64,000 bases of DNA from contig CM059188.1 of assembly GCA_030323885.1 (NCBI GenBank), positions 112,758,776-112,822,775 on the forward strand, read 5' to 3'. The notes beneath the pieces were generated by a model. It had not been told where the DNA came from and searched no databases. It was given only the letters and a program-made list of their open reading frames with translations. This document shows positions 32,938 to 41,648 of the stretch, one piece after another. The stretch comes from Branchipolynoe longqiensis. Taxonomy: Eukaryota; Annelida; Polychaeta; Phyllodocida; Polynoidae. Position numbers and translations under genes: made by a program. Position 1 is the stretch's first letter, and every line of letters begins with the position of its first letter.

Positions 32938-33248
32938 CGGTGGTTGGTTATTGGAGTTTTACGTCCTGGTAACATGTACGGTCATATCAGGATGGGTACC
33001 GACTTGTGACAGTGTACACTCATGACAACTTTAAATTAAAGTGCCGCCCCACTTGTAAATCAGGCCGCCGGCACCATGACCTGACATATCCTGACACATA
33101 GCTAACTAGTCATTGCCCTATTCTATTAATGCCAAGTGCCAGGCTAGGAAACGACAAGTATCAATTTTGTAAGTCATCGGTTTGAATCGACCGGGAGACG
33201 AACTCTCGATCTCCCGTACGCGAGTCGCGCGCTTTACCGATTCGGCCG
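32938..33248 (-). mobile_element. SINE-A copy, type 2 head
   Basis: Tail ggttggttattggagtttta at the left and head complement ttaccgattcggccgc at the right. A small deletion in the middle body. Confidence 0.85.
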
Positions 33249-33729
33249 CAATAAATAGTGCTTGCGGTCTGTGTTGGGCCATTTGGTTGCATGTCATGAC
33301 ATATGTGTACTGCTGCCGTTAATGTTGACGACTGGGTGCTATTTATAATCATGTTCTACCATAAAACCCACGGATAATTAATACCAGGCTGCACATCTTC
33401 ATAAAAGCTGGTCTCTGAATTTAGCAAATATTCTGGCTGACATCCCCAAATCCCATTTTGTGTTTTTAATTTTTATAATTTTTGTTAAGCTCCCCCCCCC
33501 CCCCCCCCTCATGCCTCCCCATTTGACCTTTTACTTGTTTTGTTAAATTTGTGTATTCCTGACTAATTTGTTGTTAAATCTGTTGTAAGTGGTAGGTTCT
33601 GTTATGATAGTTGAGTGTTTCTGTGCCTTGAGCATTAGATGAATAGGTGTCAGGTACATACCCTTTGGTGGTGTCTGAACACAACACATGGTCGATCGAT
33701 GACACTGACACATGTCTAACGTAGGATGG
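33249..33729. other. No gene recognised; poly-C tract
   Basis: A run of about 20 C bases lies at 33491-33509. The rest is AT-rich without recognisable features. Confidence 0.4.
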
Positions 33730-34165
33730 TTGGTTTTTTGTTTTTTGTTGGTAAAGTATTTATTCATCTGAATATGATATTTGTCAGCGTTGGAGCACTG
33801 GTCTTCCAGCCATCTTACTATTGTAGTTGACAGTCTAATTAATCTAAGTTTGATCAGTGCTGTATTAGTTACAGAACCGATCCTGTAGAATTAAGGGAGT
33901 GGCTCCTGCTGTATAATGTACAGCACCAGTCACTGTAGTTCATGCAGAAATGGGGAACAGCACCGAGTAGAAAGTGTATACTTGGGGCAACTCGAACAAT
34001 CGTTGTGGGTTACATTTTTCTCATATAAAACAAGGTAAGTTTATAGTTGACAAGACATTTTGTCTGTCTTATATAGTGTTCAATGTGTTTAAAACAGGTT
34101 GATAGTTGTGTAGGATGTTCGGTGTGTTGATGGTCTGTTCATGATGGTTACGGGTGGTGGCAGGG
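33730..34165 (-). mobile_element. LINE 3' end, second copy
   Basis: Reverse complement of the 3' untranslated region at about 5104-5531, including the aataaa signal region and a broken A tract (ttttttgttttttg on the plus strand). Strongly 5' truncated, with no coding part. Confidence 0.85.
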
Positions 34166-34169
34166 GAGG

Positions 34170-34473
34170 GGGGAGTTTTATGTCCTGGCAACATATAATT
34201 TCATATCAGACAGATACAGACTTGTGATAGTGCACACTCATGTGCACAAAATCATAGTGGTGTCCCACTGGGAAAGCAGGCCACTGGCACCATGACCCGA
34301 TATCCCACTCAGTCACATTATCCTGACACTGACCAGTCCTTGCCCTATCCGAGCAGGCTAGGTAGTAACAAGTATCAATTTTATAAGTCATTGATTTGAC
34401 TCGACCGGGAACTGAACTTCGATCTCCCCGCACGCGAGACCTGCGCTCTACCGATTCAGCCACCGCTCCCAGT
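34170..34473 (-). mobile_element. SINE-A copy, type 2 head
   Basis: Begins directly after the LINE 3' fragment, without the usual ccaacc tail. Head complement ctctaccgattcagccaccg. Confidence 0.8.
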
Positions 34474-34734
34474 AATGTCTAATGTATGCTATGACGTCAT
34501 CACAAAGGAAAGGAAGAAATAGATGAATTAATTGGATAATGTAAGTGTGGGCGTATCGCCTCACTACATATGGGAAACTGCCAAGATTACATCGTATTAC
34601 ACACATTGTGATGCGCATTGTGCTGGGCGGTATTCTGAGCTGGACGAGATGGTCTAGTGGTTACAGCGTCACATTCCTGCACGGAAATTTATGCGTATGA
34701 TCCCTGGCTAAGTGAAAGCAAGTACAGTGAAATC

Positions 34735-34900
34735 CTCATTGTAAAGCGATCATTTGGGGGTCCATTAAATGTCATTGCAAAAAGCAGCGGGGTTGAATTT
34801 ACTGAATTACGTTTGAATTAAGGAATTCTGGGTTCAATGAATCATCGCGTTATATCAGAATTCATGTTTAATCGGGGCTCATTATAATGCGGTTTCACTG
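34735..34900. mobile_element. pogo-like MITE, cagtgaaatcc family
   Basis: 166 bp, flanked by TA on both sides. Ends cagtgaaatcc and ggtttcactg. Interior blocks resemble 50312-50465 and 53259-53410 (ggaattctgggttcaatgaa). Confidence 0.8.
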
Positions 34901-34915
34901 TAGTTATGAGACTGG

Positions 34916-35489
34916 TAAAGCCCCAGTCACACATACCCGGATCAGGGGCCGGATGAGCCCCGGATTGCCATGCGGGGTGGTCCGGGGTGATCCGTGGCTC
35001 ATCCGTGCCGACGCCCCCTGATCCGTGGCTCAGCCCCGGATGTTTTAAAATGTTTAAAACATCCGGGGTGGTCCGGGGGATTTTGCGATCCGGGCCTGAT
35101 CCGGGGGTGGTCCGGGTATTTCGGGGGTGGTCTGGGGTGGACCGGGCCTGTCCTGGGGTGGTCCTGGGTCATTTTGAGCCATGGTTTGACCCGGACCATC
35201 CCCGGACTATCCAGGACTAGCCCCGGCCTAGCCACGGACCACTCACGGACTGCCCCGGTAAGACCGGGGGTGATCCAGGATAGTCCGGGGGTGATCCGGG
35301 ATAGTCCGGGGGTGGTCCGGCGCAGTCCGGGGGCGGTCCGGGGCTCGTCCGGGAAAGTGTGACTGCGACGCAAAAATCGACGAAAACAGTGATTTTATCC
35401 GTGGCGGTCCGGGACAGTCCGGGCCGTTGGTCGTGGGTGGGCCGGCTCAAAATCCGGGGCTAGTCCGGCTATGTGTGACTGGGGCTTTA
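34916..35489. mobile_element. Foldback MITE-G with a tccgggg motif array
   Basis: Ends taaagccccagtcacacata and its complement. The interior is a degenerate array of a 10-15 bp motif around ggtccgggg(t)g, mostly one orientation in the left half and the other in the right. No transposase. The open frames here (up to 124 codons) are by-products of the array. Confidence 0.85.
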
Positions 35490-35890
35490 TGCGCTTGGCA
35501 TTACTGGGTATGGGAAATGTCAGGATCATGTGACTGAGTAGGAGGTCGGGAGTTCGAATCCCAGCCCTGTCAAACCAATGACTTATAAGATTGGTATTTG
35601 TTACCTAGCCTGGCGCTCTGAATTACTAGGATAGGGCAAGGACTGGTTAGCACAGTATCAGAATAATGTGACTGAGTAGGATATCGGGTCATGGTGCTGA
35701 CTGCCTGGTCTCCCAGTGGGGCAGCACTATAAAAGTCGCCATGAGTGCGCACTGTCACAAGTCGGTACCGATCCTGATATGACCTTAAATGTTGTCAGGA
35801 CATAAAACCCCATCAGACAAACAAATTATCTGGTACAGTCCAGAAAATGTCTGCTTTTGGTCTCGTTGGTATAATGAAGTCTGAGATCCT
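35433..35890 (+). repeat. Duplicated segment, copy 1
   Basis: Contains the right arm of MITE-G, a SINE-A copy (35544-35822) and about 65 bp of other DNA (ttttggtctcgttggtataa). A copy at 37885-38318 is about 97 percent identical apart from a 24-bp gap. Confidence 0.9.
35544..35822 (+). mobile_element. SINE-A copy, head partly lost
   Basis: B box gagttcgaatcccag, full body, tail aaaccccatcagacaaacaa. Confidence 0.85.
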
Positions 35891-35896
35891 TTTCTG

Positions 35897-35898
<2 letters not shown>

Positions 35899-35929
<31 letters not shown>
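35899..35929. repeat. (GT)n microsatellite
   Basis: About 15 GT dinucleotides, directly before the 32-bp minisatellite. Confidence 0.95.
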
Positions 35930-35942
35930 GATTTACTCTGCT

Positions 35943-37215
35943 GTAATATCCTGTTGATATGGGTAATCATGGAGGTGCTATTCTGTTGATATGGGTGATC
36001 ATGGAGGTGCTATCCTGTTGATATGGGTGATCATGAAGGTGCTATCCTGTTGATATGGGTGATCATGAAGGTGCTGTCCTGTTGATATGGGTGATCATGG
36101 AGGTGCTATCCTGTTGATTTGGGTGATCATGGAGGTGCTATTCTGTTGATATGGGTGATCATGAAGGTGCTATTCTGTTGATATGGGTGATCATGGAGGT
36201 GCTATCCTGTTGATTTGGGTGATCGTGGAGGTGCTATCCTGTTGATTTGGGTGATCGTGGAGGTGCTATCCTGTTGATATGGGTGATCTTGGAGGTGCTA
36301 TCCTGTTGATATGGGTGATCATGGAGGTGCTATCCTGTTGATTTGGGTGATCATGGAGGTGCTATTCTGTTGATATGGGTGATCATGAAGGTGCTATTCT
36401 GTTGATATGGGTGATCATGAAGGTGCTATCCTGTTGATATGGGTGATCATGAAGGTGCTATTCTGTTGATATGGGTGATTATGGAGGTGCTATTCTGTTG
36501 ATATGGGTGATCATGGAGGTGCTATCCTGTTGATTTGGGTGATCGTGGAGGTGCTATCCTGTTGATTTGGGTGATCGTGGAGGTGCTATCCTGTTGATAT
36601 GGGTGATCTTGGAGGTGCTATCCTGTTGATATGGGTGATCATGGAGGTGCTATCCTGTTGATTTGGGTGATCATGGAGGTGCTATTCTGTTGATATGGGT
36701 GATCATGGAGGTGCTATCCTGTTGATTTGGGTGATCATGGAGGTGCTATTCTGTTGATATGGGTGATCATGAAGGTGCTATTCTGTTGATATGGGTGATC
36801 ATGGAGGTGCTATCCTGTTGATATGGGTGATCATGGAAGTACTATCCTGTTGATATGGGTGATCAAGGAGGTTCCTGGTTAAGCCACTACTGTGGCGTGT
36901 AATATCCTGTTGATATGGGTGATCATGGAGGTGCTATCCTGTTGATTTGGGTGATCATGGAGGTGCTATCCTGTTGATTTGGGTGATCATGGAGCTGCTA
37001 TTCTGTTGATATGGGTGATCATGGAGGTGCTATCCTGTTGATATGGGTGATCATGGAGGTGCTATCCTGTTGATATGGGTGATCATGGAGGTGCTATCCT
37101 GTTGATATAGGTGATCATGGAGGTGCTATCCTGTTGATATAGGTGATCATGGAGGTGCTATCCTGTTGATATGGGTGATCAAGGAGGTTCCTGGTTAAGC
37201 CACTACTGCGGTGTG
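35943..37215. repeat. 32-bp minisatellite, about 38 copies in two blocks
   Basis: Unit tcctgttgatatgggtgatc followed by atggaggtgcta. Both blocks (to about 36863 and to about 37180) end in the same tail, gttcctggttaagccactac. Within block 1, a ten-unit pattern repeats at a distance of 320 bp, marked by gatcgtgg at 36221 and 36541 and gatcttgg just after each. From 37216 to 37323 nothing is recognised. Confidence 0.95.
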
Positions 37216-37323
37216 GAAGCCCTCCTAAGCTATTCACCACCCAAAGACAATAATACCCTGATAGCTGCATAAATTAGGCTATGTGGCAGCTCCCAACAGT
37301 CGGGTCACGTGGTCAGGTTTACA

Positions 37324-37532
37324 GCGATTTCTTTTTTTGGGGGGTACATTAGTTGTTTAAGCAGGAGACATTTCAATCGCGGACGATTGGTCTTCCTCGT
37401 GCCACTGCTCCTTGCTGAGCGCCTGCCTAGAAAGAGACAAGTATACATTTTTAAGTCATTGGTTTGACTCGACCAGAGTTCCCATGGTCTACCAATGCGG
37501 GAGATGGACGCTCTAACTCATTCAGCCATCCT
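37324..37532 (-). mobile_element. SINE-B copy
   Basis: Tail gtacattagttgtttaagca, switch at ctgctccttgc, shortened first body block, type 1 head. Confidence 0.85.
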
Positions 37533-37533
37533 G

Positions 37534-38336
37534 TAAAGTTACATAATCCGATGTTTTTGAGTTTCTGTTAGTTTTCTGAAATAATTATTCTGAATTGATC
37601 ATTATGATCCACCATACTTTATTTAGTTTGAAGTCACTTATATTTTAAGTGGCTACCTTTTGAGATGTCTGAAGTGCAAACATGCTAAAATAATTTTGGC
37701 AACCACACCAAAACTCTGACACCATAGGCTTCTGCAGTAATACTAGCAGGTTCTGTTAAATTGCCTCAGTATTCCCTTCTACGTGGCAACACATGCTTAA
37801 AAAGTGCATAAGTATCGAAGTTAGATAATGTAGGATTAAATGTAGATAATTGTTTTGGTTTTGAAAATTTGATGCAGCTTACTAGGTGGGTGGTCCGGCT
37901 CAAAATCCGGGGCTAGTCCGGCTATGTGTTACTGGATTTGGGAAATGTCAGGATCATGTGACTGAGTAAGAGGTCGGGAGTTCGAATCCCAGCCCTGTCA
38001 AACCAATGACTTCTAAAATTGGTATTTGTTACCTAGCCTGGCGCTCTGAATTACTAGGATAGGGAAAGGACTGGTTAGCACAGTATCAGAATAATGTGAC
38101 TGAGTAGGATATTGGGTCATGGTGCTGACTGCCTGGTCTCCCAGTGGGGCAGCACTATAAAAGTCGCCATGAGTCCGCACTGTCACAAGTCGGTACCCGT
38201 CCTGATATGACCTTAAATGTTGTCAGGACATAAAACCCCATCAGACAAACAAATTATCTGATACAGTCCAGAAAATGTCTGCTTTTGGTCTCGTTGGTAT
38301 AATGAAGTCTGAGATCCTATGCAGCTTTAAACTGCC
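37534..38336 (-). mobile_element. MITE-A interrupted by the duplicated segment
   Basis: 37534-37880 is a MITE-A in reverse. Its last bases (tatgcagctttaa) occur only at about 38319-38336, beyond the duplicated segment. About 12 bases of the MITE end are missing at the junction. Confidence 0.75.
37885..38318 (+). repeat. Duplicated segment, copy 2
   Basis: Copy of 35433-35890, in the same orientation, including a SINE-A (about 37977-38253). It lacks 24 bp at the MITE-G/SINE boundary (tgtgttactggatttgg). Confidence 0.9.
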
Positions 38337-38440
38337 ACATGGCAAGCACATGCTAAAGTTACGGGGCTACACTGGACACTCACCTCACACTCAACATTCT
38401 GGAAACCTAGCACTTTTCCCATTTTGTGCATTTTGGATTT

Positions 38441-38953
38441 AGCAGACGCAGTGGCCGAATCGGTAGAGCGCAGGCTTACCATGTGGAAAGTCGGGAGTTC
38501 GAATCCCAGCCGAGTCAAACCAACGACATATAAAATTCATATTTGTCACTACCTAGCCAGGCGCTTGGCATTAATAGGATAGGACAAGGACTGGTTAGCA
38601 CAGTATCAGGATAATGTGACTGTGGGATATCGGGTTACAGAAAGAGAGGGCGCCCTCATCTCCGGTTCAAGGATACCATCAAGAGAAACCTGAAGCTGAG
38701 AGACATTAAGACCGACTTATGGACATCACTCTCACAGCAGAGAGCTAAATGGAGAGTGGCAGTCAAGTAATGAAAGCAGTCTTTGTCGCATCACGACCGA
38801 CAGCATAATGATGATGATGATGGGATATCGGGTCATGGTGCAGACTGCCTGGTCTCCCAGTGGGGCAGTATTATAAAGTCGCCATAAGTTTGCAGTCACA
38901 AGTCGGTACCCGTCCTGATATGACCTTAGATGTTGCTAGGATGTAGAACAAAG
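38441..38953 (+). mobile_element. SINE-A copy, type 2 head, split by a LINE end
   Basis: Head gacgcagtggccgaatcggt and B box gagttcgaatcccag are excellent. The body is cut at 38635 and resumes at 38822. Tail aacatcaacaaacaaa. Confidence 0.9.
38636..38821 (+). mobile_element. LINE 3' end with (GAT)n tail, 12-bp target duplication
   Basis: Flanked by gggatatcgggt on both sides (38624-38635 and 38822-38833). Codes for the last residues of a LINE protein (RDIKTDLWTSLSQQRAK) and ends in atgatgatgatga. Strongly related to 25627-25768. Confidence 0.9.
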
Positions 38954-39008
38954 AACATCAACAAACAAATGCTTTATCCCTACTATCATTAGCGCATGGG
39001 ATAGGTAG

Positions 39009-39108
39009 AGTATAACCCCGTTAAACCAAACTTGAAGGGACCTTAGAAATTTGTTTGGATTAACCGATCATTGGTTTAACCGAGCTTGGTTTAACGGGGT
39101 TGTAGTGT
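39009..39108. mobile_element. pogo-like MITE, 100-bp form
   Basis: Near-palindrome agtataaccccgttaaacca to ggtttaacggggttgtagtg. Matches 15754-15850 closely inside. Confidence 0.8.
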
Positions 39109-39349
39109 ATATACCAAAATGTTTCAAATGTTCCACCAAAAAAACTCAGAGTTAATGCTAGCCGCTAACAGCTAAGATGACAAGGCAACTACCAAATTGA
39201 GACTATTGCTGTTCAGCGATGAAAACAATCCACAATGTGACTTACTCATTATGGACAGGGTAAATAAGCCATTACACACCAAATTCTTTTTACAAAAAAG
39301 AAAATCAATTTTTATTTACGCTGGTTTGCGTCGGCATGCTCGTGCGGCT

Positions 39350-39410
39350 ATGGCCGACGACCTGGGCGTGTGGCGACTGCAAATGTGGCCTCATTACCAT
39401 CTTTTCACGT
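39350..39410 (+). repeat. Direct repeat flanking a SINE, left copy
   Basis: About 60 bp with gtgtggcgactgcaaatgtg and cctcattaccatctt. It recurs at 39738-39799 with scattered mismatches. The SINE-A at 39413 lies between. Confidence 0.75.
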
Positions 39411-39412
39411 TT

Positions 39413-39734
39413 ATCTGTCCCGGTGGCCTAATCGATGGAGTGTAGATTTCCCGTGCAGAAGTTTGGGAGTTCGGTTCCCGGTCGAGTCAAACCAATGACT
39501 TACAAAATTGATACTTGTCGCTACCTAGCCTGACGCTCGGGATTAATAGGATAGGGCAAGGACTGGTTGGCTCAGTGTCATGATAATGTGACTGAGTGGG
39601 ATGTCAGATCATCTTACCAGTGGCCTGGTCTATTAACTCGCCATGAGTACACATTGTCACAAGTCGGTACCCATCCTGATATGACCTTAGATGTCACCAG
39701 GATGTAAAACTCCAACAACCAGCCAACCAACCAA
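39413..39734 (+). mobile_element. SINE-A copy
   Basis: Head ccggtggcctaatcgatgga, B box gagttcggttcccgg, slightly shortened body, tail caaccagccaaccaacc. Confidence 0.85.
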
Positions 39735-39737
39735 TCC

Positions 39738-39799
39738 TGCCGAGCCCTGTGGGCCGTGTGACGACTGTAAAATATGACCTCATTACCATCTTATCATGT
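39738..39799 (+). repeat. Direct repeat flanking a SINE, right copy
   Basis: Right partner of 39350-39410. Confidence 0.75.
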
Positions 39800-39931
39800 A
39801 GTAGAGTATAATGCTCGAATCTGTGGCTGTGTAGGCAGGCTATGGTGAAAACAATACAGACAAAGAGAAAGGAAGAGTATAAAGTGTAAAGAAGAAGAGT
39901 GAGTCCAGCCCTCTGGGTTATTATTTATTTT

Positions 39932-40066
39932 ACCTCAGTACCCCGCCTCTGGCTACTCGTAGTCCAGGGAGAAGGAAGCACATCCGGGTCCAGCAATTAC
40001 GATAATCTACTCACAACGGGAGGACATTTGTTGAGTAGCTCCGGCAGTTTTTCTACATTAACTACT
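39932..40066 (+). mobile_element. Left-end fragment of a DIRS-2-like element
   Basis: ttttacctc, then agggagaaggaagcac, tccagcaatta and gtagctccggcag follow the same order as the left end of DIRS-2 (53800-53935). No coding part follows, so only an end remains. From 40067 to 40348, up to the Ngaro element, nothing else is recognised. Confidence 0.7.
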
Positions 40067-40348
40067 AAACCAACCAGGTTAGTATCGTTTTTGAATGGAT
40101 ACGTGGCATTCTTGGCCCTGCCAATAGGGATCCATCATTCCTGGTCCCCATGGATACCAGTAGTCTTCCCACCACCACAAACTGTATGTCCCCATGGCCA
40201 CCACCAACCTTGACCTTTTGAGTGTGGTGATCCCTATCCCAGCAGAGGGGGTAGGCCCTGAGTGCACTCACACCAAGACCTGTCAGCACCACTATGTCTA
40301 TTTACATCCCATCCCACTCAGGCACCACCAACCCATACATATATATAA

Positions 40349-40432
40349 ACAGTCGTCCCCTGAAAACAGAAAACAAAAGACAGGAGTGGTTGAGAAAAGT
40401 GTATATTCTCTGGCGGGAATATATAATATGCC
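40349..40432 (-). repeat. Ngaro B2 repeat
   Basis: 84 bp from acagtcgtcccctgaaaac to ggcgggaatatataatatgc plus c. A 19-bp spacer separates it from A2. Confidence 0.9.
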
Positions 40433-40451
40433 CACCTAAAATTAAAAATCT

Positions 40452-40710
40452 GTCCTGCTGAGCGGGAGCGGCAGTGGTAGTGACCAGGCGCAGCTGGTAT
40501 CATGCAGTCATGAGCCACTCACAGGTGGCAGTGCAGTGGTGGATGAAGGAACTAAGCTAGGCATAGCAGGTTGGGTCGTCGTAACTCAATGAATAGGATT
40601 GGGTACTAGCTAAGTCACATGAATTCAGGTGTAGAGTAATATAGAGGGGGAGAACTGCTCGGTGGTAGTGTCCTTGTTTATATTTCCATAATAGATTATA
40701 GAGCACATAA
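40452..40710 (-). repeat. Ngaro A2 repeat
   Basis: 259 bp, from gtcctgctgagcgggagcgg to gagcacataa on the plus strand; about four differences from A1. Confidence 0.95.
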
Positions 40711-40794
40711 ACAGTCGTCCCCTGGAAACAGAAAACAAAAGACAGGAGTGGTTGAGAAAAGTGTATATTCTCTGGCGGGAATATATAATATGCC
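40711..40794 (-). repeat. Ngaro B1 repeat
   Basis: 84 bp, one difference from B2, directly abutting A2. Confidence 0.9.
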
Positions 40795-41005
40795 AAGAGA
40801 CCCAAAGGTCCCCCAAGCCGGAAAGTCTTAATAGCCTTAATATTCCGCCCCCGGGTCCCCGGACAGGGAGGCGGGGACTGATATCGTTGATGATGCGCAC
40901 ACTCAGGGGGGTCTGGAGGTAAGCAAAGATGGTGTCGCTCGCCCAGTCCCCCCTCACTCTGAGTTCTTCGAGTGTGGCGCCGCACATGGACAAGAAGGTG
41001 CAGCC

Positions 41006-41028
41006 CCCCCCCCCCCCCCCCCCCCCCG
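41006..41028. repeat. Poly-C tract in the recombinase HxxR region
   Basis: A run of about 22 C bases on the plus strand (G on the coding strand). It follows the HSLRRG codons at once and encodes a glycine string. Confidence 0.9.
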
Positions 41029-41648
41029 TCGTAGGGAGTGAGAGGAGTAATCAGCCGGTTCCAGGCCAGCCACACCACAGAAGTGTTTTAGCATCCCCTG
41101 GTAGCCAGAGTACAGCAGGGGTGTCGAGGAGCCTGCGGGTGTCGGGATCCGGAAGGCCATGGCATCGGGTCCCGCCGGGACCTCCCCGAAGTGCCTCTCT
41201 GTCCAGTGGACCACACATAGTGACAGGTCTGGGCAACGGGCCACGGGTCTGGGCAGGTCACCTGGCACTTCCGTAGGAGCGCCCTGAAGCTGCCCTCCAG
41301 GCGGTATGCCCCTCGGAGGAGGTCAGGCCGGAGAAGATCCATCTGAGCATGCCTGGTAGAATGGGGGCTGCCTGTCTGGGATGGCAAAACCGCTCTCGCT
41401 TGATACCCTTCAGAGTAGAGGACACCTCGAAGCTCTTGTAGTCGATGGCCTCTGAGCCCTCCGATCTCAAGAAGAAGTTTAGGCCACTGAGGTAGTTCAG
41501 CACCGACGTGTATTTTAGCGTTCGAGCCAGCCACACCGCGTAGAGTGCCGTCTGGGCTGGCGAGCATGGCGTGGTAGGGAAATAACCTCCAAATTCCTCA
41601 ACGAAGTCCAGGTATCGTCTCACCTGGACTCCTCTCGTCGTCCTCGAA

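Larger units (their letters stand above)
34640..35543 (+). mobile_element. SINE-like copy split by two DNA elements
   Basis: A tRNA-like head (gacgagatggtctagtggtt, with gtatgatccctgg) at 34640-34732 is followed by a pogo-like MITE, 13 bases, MITE-G, and then a SINE-A-type middle block (gcgcttggcattactgggta, aggatcatgtgactgagtag). I read this as one SINE of the third head type with two later insertions. Confidence 0.6.

Noticed and set aside
34987..35373. Pro/Gly-rich proteins of up to 124 residues
   Set aside because: They are translations of the tccgggg array inside MITE-G and occur on both strands.
35943..37215. Regularly spaced repeats resembling a CRISPR array
   Set aside because: The units are directly tandem at 32 bp with no unique spacers, and the DNA is eukaryotic. 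It is a minisatellite.
40557..41078. 173-codon minus-strand frame as a separate gene
   Set aside because: It runs through the Ngaro B1 and A2 repeats and the poly-G tract; the real content is the end of the recombinase in a neighbouring frame.
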